From JALHVH01 sp963773685 (GTDB lineage: Bacteria > Acidobacteriota > Aminicenantia > Aminicenantales > Saccharicenantaceae): a stretch of DNA of 64,000 nt. The stretch spans positions 62,001-126,000 of the forward strand of contig CAVZBY010000013.1 of NCBI GenBank assembly GCA_963773685.1. Direction: 5' to 3'. The stretch's first letter is position 1. Every line of letters begins with the position of its first letter. Below the pieces are notes generated by a model that made no database searches, was not told the DNA's origin, and was given only the letters and a program-made list of their open reading frames with translations. Shown in pieces: positions 52,673 through 61,982 of the stretch. The translations under genes and the position numbers were made by a program.

Positions 52673-52716
52673 GGCTCTCTCCGGGGGACTCGGGCGTTCC
52701 GGCCGATAAGGGGCTC

Positions 52717-52745
52717 ATAATAGCTTTTCCACGGGCCTTTGGCAA
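52717..52745 (-). promoter_or_regulatory. Promoter of the amino-acid permease gene
   Basis: On the minus strand TTGCCA (52745-52740), 17 bases, TATTAT (52722-52717). The start codon at 52672 is about 45 bases downstream, with a GGAGAG ribosome-binding site close to the ATG. Confidence 0.6.
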
Positions 52746-52806
52746 GGATGAATGGCGCCCCCCGCGCGTTATTGAGTTCAGCCCCTGGATAAGGGGCGCG
52801 AGAAGT

Positions 52807-52842
52807 CTCCCCCCTTTGGAAAAGGGGGGCGAGGGGGGATTT
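52807..52842. repeat. C-run/G-run palindromic repeat, copy 2
   Basis: CCCCCCTTTGGAAAAGGGGGG followed by CGAGGGGGGATTT is the same repeat as at 36599-36688 (one arm only). It lies in the divergent region between the permease and the thioredoxin-like gene. Confidence 0.7.
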
Positions 52843-52887
52843 ACCGAGCCGCCGCGAAATGTGTTAGAATTCGGCGGGGAGGAACGC

Positions 52888-54441
52888 ATGAGCATACGAC
52901 ATCTACGGATACTCGGGCTGGCGATCCTGATCACGGCCTCGGTCGCTTCTCCGGCCATCGCCCAGCAGCAGGGACAGGAGCGCTCTCCGGGCTACAGGGA
53001 ATTCGTCAACGCCATGAAGATCGCGGACCTCAATGCCCGCGTCCGGGAGCTCGAGAGGATCAAGGCCGCCTACCCCGGGGCGCGGTTCCTGAACCTCCTC
53101 GAAAACGGCCTCCGGAATACGCGCATCGGGCTCGCCGTTTCCGTGGATGAGATCCTCGAGCTCCAGAAGCCCGGGTTCCAGGCCGCCGTCGGGGCCGGGA
53201 AGGTCTTCGCCTACTACTTTGCCTCGACGGACATCCTCGAGCATCCGAATCTCGCCCGGTTCGACAAGAAGAGGGTCACCCAGGCCGTCATCGCTTATAG
53301 CCAGGAAGGATTGAAGCTCGCCAAGGACCCCGATTTCCTTGCAGCCCTCGCCCCGGGCCCGCTGAAGTACCTCAAGCTTTACGCCCCCAATCTGTACATC
53401 GCCGAAGCCATGGCCTTCGTCAACGAGAACAGCCCCCGGATGGCCCGCGAGGCCCTCGTCTCCTATGAGACGAACGGCGGGCTGAAGGACAAGACCTACT
53501 ACCATGCCCTCGGACGGGTCAGCCTCCTGCTCGGCAAGGACAAGGAAGCCTACGACGCCTACTTCAACGCCGCCATCGAGAACTACAAGGATTCCCTCGA
53601 CCGCGCCCGGGAGCTCTACCGGAGGCTCAAGGGGAGCCTCGACGGCTTCGATGCGGCGCTCGAGGCCGGCCAGAAACGACTTCCGTTCAGCCCGGTCCCG
53701 GTCAAGCCGGGGGCCGATTGGAAGGGGAAGGCGGTCCTGGCCGAGCTCTTCACGGGCTCCGATTGTCCGCCCTGCCTCGCCGCCGACCTGGGATTCGACG
53801 GCCTCCTCGATACCTACGGCCCCAAGTATCTGGCGGTCCTCGAATACCATCTTCCCATCCCCGGGCCGGACCCGATGATCAACCACGTCTCCAGGCAGAG
53901 GGCCGGGTACTACGGCGTCCAGAGCACGCCCACCACGTTCTTCGACGGGAAGAAGGCCGCGACCGGCGGCGGGGACAGGGCGATGGCCCGCGAGAAATAC
54001 AACGACTTCAGCGCCGAGGTCGCCTCGCGCCTCTACGAAATACCCGCGGTCAAGGTCCAGGTGCGAGCGACGGCCCGCGGCGATTCGATCGAGGTCGCGT
54101 TCGACGCGGACAAGATCGGCCCCGGAGCCGACTACAACCTGGCCCTGGTCCAGGCGGAGGAGAAGTATGCGGGCACGAACGGGGTCCTCTTCCACAAGAT
54201 GGTGGTCCGGGAGTTCATCGCCCTGAACGACGCGGCCCTGGCGTCGAAGAATTATGTCATCGACCTGGCCGCGGCCGAAGCCTCCGCCGTCGAGCGCCTC
54301 GACCGTTACGAAAAGGACGCCTCGTACAGGTTCCCCGAGCGCCACCACAAGATCGCCCGGAACATGCTCAAGGTCGTCTTCTTCGTCCAGGAAAAAACGT
54401 CGAAAGAGGTCCTGAACGCCGCCGTCTGCGACGTCAGGTAG
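52888..54441 (+). CDS. Secreted thioredoxin-fold protein with helical N-terminal part
   Basis: A 517-aa exported protein. It has a signal peptide (cleavage near PAIAQ), a helical region (residues 30-280) resembling TPR-like or superhelical repeats (LLLGKDKEAYDAYFNAAIE), and then a thioredoxin-like domain with FTGSDCPPCLAADLGFD (CPPC redox motif near residue 295) and a STPTTFFDG loop with the cis-proline. The C-terminal 120 residues look like an additional beta domain. It may reduce or oxidise periplasmic disulfides. A TAGAAT box (52865-52870) and a GGAGG site precede the ATG at 52888. Confidence 0.8.
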   Translation: MSIRHLRILGLAILITASVASPAIAQQQGQERSPGYREFVNAMKIADLNARVRELERIKAAYPGARFLNLLENGLRNTRIGLAVSVDEILELQKPGFQAAVGAGKVFAYYFASTDILEHPNLARFDKKRVTQAVIAYSQEGLKLAKDPDFLAALAPGPLKYLKLYAPNLYIAEAMAFVNENSPRMAREALVSYETNGGLKDKTYYHALGRVSLLLGKDKEAYDAYFNAAIENYKDSLDRARELYRRLKGSLDGFDAALEAGQKRLPFSPVPVKPGADWKGKAVLAELFTGSDCPPCLAADLGFDGLLDTYGPKYLAVLEYHLPIPGPDPMINHVSRQRAGYYGVQSTPTTFFDGKKAATGGGDRAMAREKYNDFSAEVASRLYEIPAVKVQVRATARGDSIEVAFDADKIGPGADYNLALVQAEEKYAGTNGVLFHKMVVREFIALNDAALASKNYVIDLAAAEASAVERLDRYEKDASYRFPERHHKIARNMLKVVFFVQEKTSKEVLNAAVCDVR

Positions 54442-54442
54442 A

Positions 54443-56217
54443 TCAGGATTTCTTGAGGGCGATGCCCAGCTCGTCGAGCTGGCGCTCGTCGACGGTCGAC
54501 GGCGATCCCGTGAGGAGGCACAGGGCGCTCGTGGTCTTGGGGAAGGGGATGACCTCGCGGATGGACCCCTCGCCCGCGAGGAGCATGACCAGCCTGTCGA
54601 ACCCGAAGGCGATGCCGCCGTGGGGCGGCGTCCCGTAGCTCAGGGCATCCAGGAAGTATCCGAACTTGTCCCGGGCCTCCGCCTCGTCCGAGGCCGATGG
54701 CCTTGAAGATGCGGGCCTGGAGGTCCTGGTCGTGAATACGGATGGACCCCCCGCCGATCTCGTAGCCGTTGAGGACGATGTCGTAGGCCTTGGCCCGGAC
54801 CCTCGCCGGGTCCGACTCCAGGAATTCGAGGTCCTCCTCGTTGGGCGCCGTGAAGGGGTGGTGGACGGAGACGTACCGGCCCTCTTCCTCGCTCCACTCG
54901 AACAGGGGGAAATCGGTGACCCAGGCGAACTTGAAGTCCCGGCGGCCCGCGGCCCTTTCGAGGACGAAGTCGTGGCGGATCTCGCCCAGGGTCTTGAGGG
55001 CCTTGATCTCCTTGTCGGCGACCATGAGGAGGAGGTCCGCCTCGGCGGCGCCGGAAGCCTTCCAGAGCGATTCGAGCCCGGCTTCGTCGGCCTTGAAGGA
55101 GGCTTTCATGCCTCCGGCCTTCTTCATCCAGAAGAGACCGGGGGCTCCCAGGGCCTTGGCCCTGTCGACGAGCTTGTCGAGCCGGCTCCGGGAGAACGAT
55201 CCCGCCCCGTCGACGACGAGGGCCTTGACCGCGCACCCGGCGGCGAGGGCCTTATCGAGGATCTCGGAGCCCGCGCCGCGGGCGGCCTCGGAGAGGTCCC
55301 TGATCTCGAGACCGGCCCTGAGGTCGGGCTTGTCGGTCCCGTATCTCTCCATGCTCTCTTTATAGGTAAGCCGGATGAATGGGGTCTCGATCTTTTCGCC
55401 GATATGGGCGAACAGGGCGGCCATGAGCTTTTCGACGAGGGCATAAACGTCCTCGCGGTCGATGAAGCTCATCTCCACGTCGATCTGGGTGAATTCCGGC
55501 TGGCGCTCCGAGCGGAGGTCCTCGTCCCGGAAACAGCGGACGATCTGGAAGTACCGGTCGAACCCCGCGATCATCAGCATCTGCTTGTAGAGCTGGGGGG
55601 ACTGGGGGAGGGCATAGAAGCGCCCCTTGTAGATGCGGCTCGGGACGAGATAGTCCCGGGCGCCCTCGGGGGTCGACTTGCCGAGGACCGGCGTTTCGAT
55701 CTCGAAGAAGCCGTTGGCGCTCATGAAGTTCCGGACGAGAAGGGCCGCCTCGTGCCTGAGCTTGAGGTTGCCCTGCATCTTCGGCCGCCGGAGATCGAGA
55801 TACCGGTGCTTGAAGCGAAGCTCCTCGGATGCCTGGACGTCGTCGGCGACCACGAACGGCGGGACTTTGGACATGTTCAGGAGCCGGAACGCCGTCCCGG
55901 CGACCTCGACTTCTCCCGTCCCCATATGCGGGTTAACGGACTTCGGGTCCCTCTTCCTCACGGTCCCCCGGATCGAGACCACGAACTCGGGCCGGGCCTT
56001 CTTGGCTTCCTCGAGGAGCGCCGGGTCCGCGGTCGAGAAGACGACCTGGCTGACGCCCTGCCGGTCGCGGAGATCGATGAACAGGAGGTTCCCCATGTCC
56101 CGGACCCTCTGGACCCAGCCGGCGAGGGTCACGTCCCGGCCCTGCGTCCGCGGCGCGCAGGTCGCCGGCGTAGTCCGTGCGTTTCCAGTCCGATAGCGGC
56201 TTCTTGGTTTCGTTCAT
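54443..56217 (-). CDS. aspS: Aspartyl-tRNA synthetase, frameshifted
   Basis: AspS charges tRNA-Asp. The protein is 590 aa after repair, the bacterial type with an anticodon-binding OB domain (VTLAGWVQRVRDMGNLLFID), class II motif 2 (FRDEDLRSERQPEFTQIDVE), a GAD insertion domain (about residues 280-420) and motif 3 (FGFDRLVMLLAG). Two apparent insertions near 56143 and 54694 break the frame at the beginning and near the end. The start ATG at 56217 has GGGGA six bases upstream; the ATG at 56223 is too close to that site. It may charge tRNA-Asn as well, but this cannot be judged here. Confidence 0.92.
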
Positions 56218-56246
56218 GGTCATTCCCCGTAACGGCCGGCCGGGCT

Positions 56247-57515
56247 TCAGGAGTCGCCCTTGACCGCCCTGATCAATTCTTCCGGAGTCCCTTCCGTCTG
56301 GGTCCCGGAGGCCATGTCCTTGAGCGGGAACCGGCCGGCCCGGAGCTCGTCGTCCCCGACGATGAGGACCCAGGAGGCTTCGAGCTTGCTGGCCCGCCCG
56401 AGATGGGCCTTGAGGCCCCGGGGCTTGTACTCGAGAAGGCATTCGATCCCGGCCCGCCGGAATTTCCGGGCCAGGGTCATCGCGGCCTTCCGGGCCTCGT
56501 CCCCGAGATAGGCGATATAGAGGAACCTTCCGCGCGCCACGGCGATCTCGGCGACCGCCAGGAGCCTTTCCATCCCCATGGCGAATCCGATGGCGCAGAG
56601 GTCGGGGCCGCCGAACTCCTTCATCATGTCGTCGTACCGGCCGCCGCCGCAGATGGCGTTCTGGGAGCCGAGCTTGGTCGTGACGATCTCGAAGGCCGTC
56701 TTGGTGTAGTAGTCCAGGCCCCGGACGAGCGTCGGATCGACCTCGTAAGGGATGCCGTAGAGCTCCAGGCAGGCGCGGAACCGGTCGAAATGGTCGCGGC
56801 ATTCCGCGCACAGGTGGTCGGTGATCCTGGGGAAGGAGGCGGCCGCTTCCCGGCAGGCATCGACCTTGCAGTCGAAAATGCGGAGCGGGTTCGTTTCGAT
56901 CTTCCTCTGGCAATCAGGACAGAGGATGGCCCGCTTGGCCTCCGCCGCCGTCCGCAGGAGCGCGTGGTATCCCGGCCGGCAGGCCCCGCAGCCGACGGAG
57001 TTGACGAGCGTCTTCGTCTCGCCGACGCCGAGGCGGGCGAGGAGCGCTTGGGCCATCTCGATGAGCTCGGCATCGATGGCCGGGTCCTTTTCGCCGAAGA
57101 CCTCGACGTCGATCTGGTGGAACTGCCGGTAGCGGCCCTTCTGGGGCTTGTCGTAGCGGAACATGGGCCCCATGTAATAGTAGCGCAGGGGAGCGGGCTG
57201 GAGGTCGAGCCTGTGTTCGATGATGGCCCGGGCGACGGACGGCGTGTATTCGGGGCGCAGGGTGACGGACCGGCCCCCCTTGTCGATGAAGGTGTACATC
57301 TCCTTGACGACGACGTCCGAGGTGGCACCGGTCCCTCTTTCGAAGAGCTCGGTATGTTCGATCACCGGGGCCCGGAGCTCGCGGTAGCCGTAGAGCTCGA
57401 AGGTCCCCCGGACGGCGGCCTCGGCGGCCTGCCAGGCGCCGACCTCGGCCGGGAGGATGTCCTTGGTTCCCTTGACGGCGGAGAGGTCCCTCTTCGCCGC
57501 GGACTCTTCGCTCAT
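56247..57515 (-). CDS. hisS: Histidyl-tRNA synthetase
   Basis: HisS charges tRNA-His. The 422-aa intact protein has class II motif 1 and 2 (RYYYMGPMFRYDKPQKGRYR, HQIDVEVFG), the histidine-specific GLDYYTKTAFEI, and the C-terminal anticodon-binding domain. A Cys-rich insert (VGCGACRPGYH, CPDCQ, CKVDACRE, CAECRDHF) is present, as in a subset of HisS proteins. It overlaps the accA start on one side and precedes aspS by 29 bases. Confidence 0.96.
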   Translation of the reverse strand: MSEESAAKRDLSAVKGTKDILPAEVGAWQAAEAAVRGTFELYGYRELRAPVIEHTELFERGTGATSDVVVKEMYTFIDKGGRSVTLRPEYTPSVARAIIEHRLDLQPAPLRYYYMGPMFRYDKPQKGRYRQFHQIDVEVFGEKDPAIDAELIEMAQALLARLGVGETKTLVNSVGCGACRPGYHALLRTAAEAKRAILCPDCQRKIETNPLRIFDCKVDACREAAASFPRITDHLCAECRDHFDRFRACLELYGIPYEVDPTLVRGLDYYTKTAFEIVTTKLGSQNAICGGGRYDDMMKEFGGPDLCAIGFAMGMERLLAVAEIAVARGRFLYIAYLGDEARKAAMTLARKFRRAGIECLLEYKPRGLKAHLGRASKLEASWVLIVGDDELRAGRFPLKDMASGTQTEGTPEELIRAVKGDS

Positions 57516-58468
57516 TTCTCGACGAAGACCCCGAGCTTCCGGACCTTCCGGTAGCGCTCCTCGAGGAGCTCCTCGACCGGCTTGGCCTCGAACTTCTTGA
57601 GGGTCGGGGCGAGGACCTTGTCCAGGTTCCGGAACGTCTGCTCGGGGTCGATATGGGCCCCGCCCGGCGGCTCCGGGATGATCTTGTCGACGATGCCCAG
57701 CTCGAGGAGCTTCCCGGACCGGAGGCCCAGGTTCTCGGCGGCCTGATCGGCCTTGCTCGTGTCCTTCCAGAGGATGGACGCGCAGCCCTCGGGCGAGATG
57801 ACCGAATAGAAGCCGTGCTCGAGGATGAGCAGGGCGTCCCCGAAGCCGATGCCCAGCCCTCCGCCGCTCCCGCCCTCGCCGATGATGACGTTGATGATGG
57901 GGGTGCGGAGCCTGGCGATGACCTTGAGGTTGTTGGCGATGGCCTCGGCCTGGCCCCTCTCTTCGGCGCCGATACCCGGATAGGCTCCCGGGGTATCGAT
58001 GAAGGTGATGACCGGGAAACCGAATTTCTCGGCCAACTGCATGAGGCGGAGGGCCTTGCGGTAGCCCTCGGGGTTGGGCTGGCCGAAGTTCCGCTCGATG
58101 CGGGCCCGGGTCGTGCGCCCCTTCTGGTGGCCGATGAGGGCGACCGTCCGGCCCTTATAGAAGGCCAGCCCGGCCACGATGGCCGGATCGTCCCCGAACC
58201 GCCGGTCTCCGTGCATCTCCATGAAGTCCGTGAACAGGCTCGCGAAATAGTCCAGGGAATAGGGTCTCTTGGGGTGGCGGGCGAGCTGGACGATGTGGAC
58301 GGCCGTCAGCTCCGGGGCGATCTTCGCCCATTCCTGCTCGATATCGAGGCGGAGGGCGGCGATCCGCTCCTTCCGGGTCGGGTCATCGCTCTCCTGGAGC
58401 GCGTCGATCTGCTCCTTGAGCTCGATGATGGGCTTTTCCAGGCTGTAAAAGTCGGCGGTTCTCTGCAT
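57512..58468 (-). CDS. accA: Acetyl-CoA carboxylase carboxyltransferase subunit alpha
   Basis: AccA is the alpha half of the carboxyltransferase of acetyl-CoA carboxylase, the first step of fatty-acid synthesis; AccD is not in the window. The 318-aa protein has FLEKPI-like start (FYSLEKPIIELKEQI), HPKRPYSLDYF, FGDDPAIVAGLA, IDTPGAYPGIGAEERGQ and GEGGSGGGLGIGFGD. It overlaps hisS. A promoter with the -10 box nine bases before the ATG suggests a leaderless transcript. Confidence 0.96.
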   Translation of the reverse strand: MQRTADFYSLEKPIIELKEQIDALQESDDPTRKERIAALRLDIEQEWAKIAPELTAVHIVQLARHPKRPYSLDYFASLFTDFMEMHGDRRFGDDPAIVAGLAFYKGRTVALIGHQKGRTTRARIERNFGQPNPEGYRKALRLMQLAEKFGFPVITFIDTPGAYPGIGAEERGQAEAIANNLKVIARLRTPIINVIIGEGGSGGGLGIGFGDALLILEHGFYSVISPEGCASILWKDTSKADQAAENLGLRSGKLLELGIVDKIIPEPPGGAHIDPEQTFRNLDKVLAPTLKKFEAKPVEELLEERYRKVRKLGVFVEK

Positions 58469-58477
58469 TTCGGGTCT

Positions 58478-58507
58478 ATTCTATAGATTCGGGCGAAATA
58501 AAGTCAA
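58478..58507 (-). promoter_or_regulatory. Promoter of the accA-hisS-aspS operon
   Basis: On the minus strand TTGACT (58507-58502), then TAGAAT (58483-58478) after 18 bases, or TATAGA after 16. The ATG of accA at 58468 lies nine bases beyond the -10 box, so the transcript would begin at or very near the start codon. Confidence 0.65.
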
Positions 58508-58549
58508 CCCCATAAGGCCGGGGCGGGGGCCGATGGACGGGCCCTCCGG

Positions 58550-59269
58550 TCAGCCCTTGTGCCTCTGCCGGGCCGCCTCGAACAGGAATATGGCGGCGGC
58601 GGCGGACACGTTGAGCGAGGTGATCCGGCCGTACAGGGGTATGGAGAGGACCGTGTCGCACCGTTTCCGGACGAGGGGCCGGAGCCCCTTGCCCTCCGAG
58701 CCGAGGACGACGCCGACGGGAAGGGTGTAATCGAAGGCGTGCCAGGGAGATCTTCCGCCCCCCTCGGCCCCGACGAGCCAGATGCCGCGCTCCTTGAGCT
58801 CCTCCATGGTCCGGGCCAGGTTGACGACCCGGGCCACCTTCATGTGCTCGAGGGCCCCGGCGGCGACCGTGGAAACGGTTTCCGTCAGGCCGGTCGACCG
58901 GTGCTCCGGGATTATGATGCCGTCGACCCCGGCGCATTCGGCGGTCCGGATGATGGCGCCCATGTTCTGGGGGTCCTCGATCTCGTCGAGGAGGACCAGG
59001 AAGGGGGTTTTGGAGGTCCCCAGGACCTCCTCGAGGGAGGCGAAGCCCCGGGGGGAGAGAACGGCCATCGCCCCCTGGTGATGGGGGGCTTCCTGGTCGA
59101 GCTTGGACTTGGGGACGAAGACGACGGGAATGCCGTGCCTGCGGGCCTCGCGGATGACCTCCCCGATACGGTTCGGTCCCCGCTCGTTCTGGACGAAGAC
59201 CTTGTTGACCCTTTCGGGAGAGACCTTCAGGACCTCGAGGAGAGGGTTGAGGCGGCCGATCGTCTCCAT
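58550..59269 (-). CDS. rlmB: 23S rRNA Gm2251-type 2'-O-methyltransferase (SpoU/TrmH family)
   Basis: A 239-aa SPOUT methyltransferase. It has the N-terminal substrate-binding domain (GRLNPLLEVLKVSPERVNKVF) and the trefoil-knot domain with DEIEDPQNMGAIIRTAECAG (motif 1, catalytic Arg), VLGSEGKGLRPLV (motif 2) and IPLYGRITSLNVSAAAAI (motif 3). This pattern is typical of RlmB, although TrmH-like RNA targets cannot be excluded. It follows accA by 81 bases in the other direction of reading and may share a transcript with the next minus-strand gene upstream. Confidence 0.9.
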   Translation of the reverse strand: METIGRLNPLLEVLKVSPERVNKVFVQNERGPNRIGEVIREARRHGIPVVFVPKSKLDQEAPHHQGAMAVLSPRGFASLEEVLGTSKTPFLVLLDEIEDPQNMGAIIRTAECAGVDGIIIPEHRSTGLTETVSTVAAGALEHMKVARVVNLARTMEELKERGIWLVGAEGGGRSPWHAFDYTLPVGVVLGSEGKGLRPLVRKRCDTVLSIPLYGRITSLNVSAAAAIFLFEAARQRHKG

Positions 59270-59303
59270 CGTTCCCCCGGATCGCGCGCGCCCGCGGCGC
59301 GGG

Positions 59304-60035
59304 CTACTTGTTCTGCAGGTCCTGCATCGAGAGCTTGTCCTGCTTCGTGTAGCCGGCGGGAACGCCGTAGACGCCCGCGGGCGGGGTCTTCTGGGAGATC
59401 TCGACGACCTCGCTCGTGGTCCGGATCTTGGAGCCCATCATCTCCATGGTGGTCTCGGACGAGATCCAGAATCCCTTGACCTTCATCATCTCGCTCACGG
59501 ACGCGTCGTCGAGGCGGAACTGGGACTTGAGCATCGTTCCGTAGACCTTGCTCATGTAGGCGGCGAGGTCGAAGGGGACGTTGGTCGTCGCGTAGACCTT
59601 CATCTTCATGGGCATCATCATCATGTTCATGGTGACGTCGTACTCGTCGCAGGCCCATGAACCGATGGTCTTCTTTCCGCCCGTCGGGCTCACGGTCACG
59701 GTCATCTTCATCATGCCCTGCATCATCGAGGCCATCTGGGCGGGGAGGAGGCTCGTGAAATCGAACGGCAGGGGAGCCTCGATGTAGGTCTTGGCCTTGT
59801 GGTTGATGATGTACATGACGTTCTTCGAAAGGTCGATGACCGAGACGTTCTGGTCCGTGATCATGGCGAACTTGTCGTCGCCGATCCACTGCTCCGAGAC
59901 GGAGTCCTTGGCCGGCTGGTTCTGCCCCATCATGCTCATGGGGTCGGTGTGTATCTTGGACTTGACGTAGATGTCGGCGGACGCGAACGACGCGATCGCC
60001 AGGACGCAAAGGATCGCCGTAATGGTTCTTTTCAT
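59304..60035 (-). CDS. Secreted DUF4412-like protein
   Basis: A 243-aa exported protein with a signal peptide (cleavage near SFASAD) and a methionine-rich beta-strand body (SMMQGMMKMTVTVSPTGGKK, MNMMMMPMKMKVYATT). The pattern IYVKSKIH ... WIGDDKFAMIT ... IGSWACDEYDVT resembles DUF4412-type periplasmic proteins. I chose ATG 60035, which has an AGGAGGT site and gives the signal peptide. The function is unknown; high Met content could reflect metal binding, which is a guess. Confidence 0.75.
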   Translation of the reverse strand: MKRTITAILCVLAIASFASADIYVKSKIHTDPMSMMGQNQPAKDSVSEQWIGDDKFAMITDQNVSVIDLSKNVMYIINHKAKTYIEAPLPFDFTSLLPAQMASMMQGMMKMTVTVSPTGGKKTIGSWACDEYDVTMNMMMMPMKMKVYATTNVPFDLAAYMSKVYGTMLKSQFRLDDASVSEMMKVKGFWISSETTMEMMGSKIRTTSEVVEISQKTPPAGVYGVPAGYTKQDKLSMQDLQNK

Positions 60036-60129
60036 GGGACCTCCTCGAATCCTCGTTTCCGACACGAGTATATCAAAAACCGGACGGCGCCGCCAGGCGG
60101 ACGCGGATCCGCAGCTCCGGTCGCGCGGG

Positions 60130-60212
60130 GATTCCCGCCGCTTTACAAAAGGGGCGGGTGGGGGGAATTTGATACATTTGCGTTTGCAAGGCGGGTTGGG
60201 GGGATACAATAG
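60130..60212. repeat. Degraded C-run/G-run palindromic repeat, copy 3
   Basis: ATTCCCGCCGCTTTACAAAA, GGGGCGGGTGGGGGGAATTT and then GGCGGGTTGGGGGGATACAAT look like a degraded version of the repeat at 36599 and 52807. It lies between divergent genes. TACAAT at its end (60207-60212) may serve as a -10 box for the following gene. Confidence 0.5.
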
Positions 60213-60246
60213 GGGAGCGATAATCCGATGACCGAACGAACTCCGA

Positions 60247-60698
60247 ATGCCCGGGAAGGTCGGTACGGCCAGGTCCGTCTTCCGGGTCATCGGCGCGCTC
60301 GGCCTGATCACGGCGGCCGCTATCCTGGGCATCATCCTCTACGGGTCCCTCGTCCTGCAGCTGACCGGGGAAGAGCATGCCCTCCTCGGATCCGCCATTC
60401 TCGGCGGCTTCGGGCTCGTCCTCATCGTCCTGGCCTTTCTCCTCGGGGCTCTCGCCCTCCTCGTCGCCGCGGGGATCACCCGGCGGCAGACGTGGGGAAG
60501 GATCGGCGGCTTCGTCCTCGGCGCCCTCATGCTCCCTCTTTTTCCCGTCGGGACCATCCTCGGCCTGTTCGTCCTTACCGGCCTCGCGGGCGCCGATGCG
60601 AACGTCGTGGTTCGGCTCCGCGGGATGAAGCCGGCGCCCCTCTCGAAGGCTATTTCCGGGCGCTTTTTCGGGTGGCCTTTTCGGCCCGCGTCTGCTAA
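60247..60698 (+). CDS. Small polytopic membrane protein, possibly frameshifted at both ends
   Basis: About 150 aa with three or four membrane helices (VIGALGLITAAAILGIILYG, GGFGLVLIVLAFLLGALALL, FVLGALMLPLFPVGTILGLF). I do not recognise a family beyond similarity to small DUF membrane proteins ending ..LFVLxxL. The open frame from ATG 60247 runs on into the next gene's region, which looks wrong. A one-base shift near 60600 would give the more natural ending APLEGYFRALFRVAF and a stop at 60698. ATG 60228 in another frame could be the true start if an indel lies near 60260. Boundaries are uncertain. Confidence 0.5.
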
Positions 60699-60721
60699 GA
60701 TGGCGGGACGAAGGACAAGGA

Positions 60722-61982
60722 ATGAGAGGGCTTGCCAGGATCATCGCTGTCTCCGGTCTTCTTTTCCTCGCGACGACCGGCCCTCTCCTCCCAGGACCTT
60801 CCCCCCTCTCCGGACGGGTCCCGGACGGACGCGCCCAAGGTCTTCTTCGACTGCCACCAGTGCGACATGGATTACATCCGGACGGAGATCACCTTCGTCA
60901 ACTTCGTCCGCGAGCGCAAGCAGGCCGACGTTTTCGTCATGGTCACGATCCAGGGCACCGCGGGGGGCGGCCGGGAATACACGCTGGCCTTCATCGGCCA
61001 GAACGGCTATGTCGACATCCGGAACACCCTGAAGTGCATCTCCGACCAGGGCGACTCGGACGATGAGCAGAGGCGGAGCCTGGTCCGCGTCCTCAAGGTC
61101 GGGCTCGTCCCCTACGCCGCCAAGACCTCCATGGCCGATTACCTCACCGTCGGCTTCGAGCGGAAGACGGGACCCATGGCCGTCGTCGACAAGTGGAACT
61201 CCTGGGTCTTCAACGTCGGGATGAGCGCGAACCTGAGGGGCGAGAAACAGCAGGACTTCAGCGCCCTCAACGGGCACCTCTCGATCAACCGGGTGACGGC
61301 CGGCTCCAAGCTCCGGCTGGGGCTGTCGTCCGATTACAGCCGGAGCTCCTTCGACCTCGATGAAGGCCCCGTGACCTCGGCTTCGGACAGCCAGAGCCTC
61401 AGCGGTCTCTATGTCGTCAGCCTCGACGACCATTGGTCGGCCGGCTCCTGGCTCTCCTTCTATTCGTCGAGCTACGAGAACATCGCCTTCTCCATCAGCC
61501 CCTCTCCGGCGGTCGAGTACAGCTTCTTTCCCTATTCCGAGTCGACGCGGCGCCAGCTCCGGGTCCTCTACAGGGTCGGCTACAGCTTCAACAAGTACAT
61601 GGAGGAGACGATCTACGAGAAGCTCCGGGAGAGCCTCCTGGGGCAGACCCTGACGATGACCCTGGAGATCAAAGAGCCCTGGGGCAACATCAGCTCCTCG
61701 CTCCAGGGGTCCCATTATTTCCGCGACCTGGGCATGAACCGCCTGGAGTTCTGGGGCGGCCTCAACCTCCAGGTCTGGAAGGGCCTGTCGCTGGGGATCT
61801 ACGGACACTATTCCCGGATCAACGACCAGCTGTCCCTGCCCAAGGCGGGGGCCAGCCTCGAGGACGTCCTGCTCCAAAAGAAGATGCTCGCCACCAACTA
61901 CGACTACCGGCTGTCGGTGGGCCTGAGCTACACGTTCGGCTCCATCTACAGCAACATCGTCAACCCCCGTTTCGGCAAATGA
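60722..61982 (+). CDS. Outer-membrane beta-barrel protein, frameshifted in the signal region
   Basis: A 419-aa (repaired) exported protein. It has a signal peptide (MRGLARIIAVSGLLFLATTG), then FFDCHQCDMDYIRTEITFVN near residue 40, a Cys-containing segment found in a family of diderm outer-membrane proteins, and a C-terminal part of alternating strands (RVGYSFNKYMEETIYEKL, LSLGIYGHYSRINDQLSL) ending in YTFGSIYSNIVNPRFGK. An extra C in a C run near 60812 separates the signal peptide from the rest; correcting it gives one frame. The function is unknown. The stop overlaps the ferredoxin gene (ATGA). Confidence 0.75.

Noticed and set aside
54666..57554. Very long plus-strand frame (962 codons) opposite aspS and hisS
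   Set aside because: The minus strand encodes two synthetases with all class II motifs. The plus-strand translation has no domains and is a GC-rich shadow.
78..60812. Programmed ribosomal frameshifting as explanation for the broken genes
   Set aside because: Sites lack a common slippery sequence, occur up to six times per gene, and affect unrelated housekeeping genes. Sequence error is simpler, although not proven.
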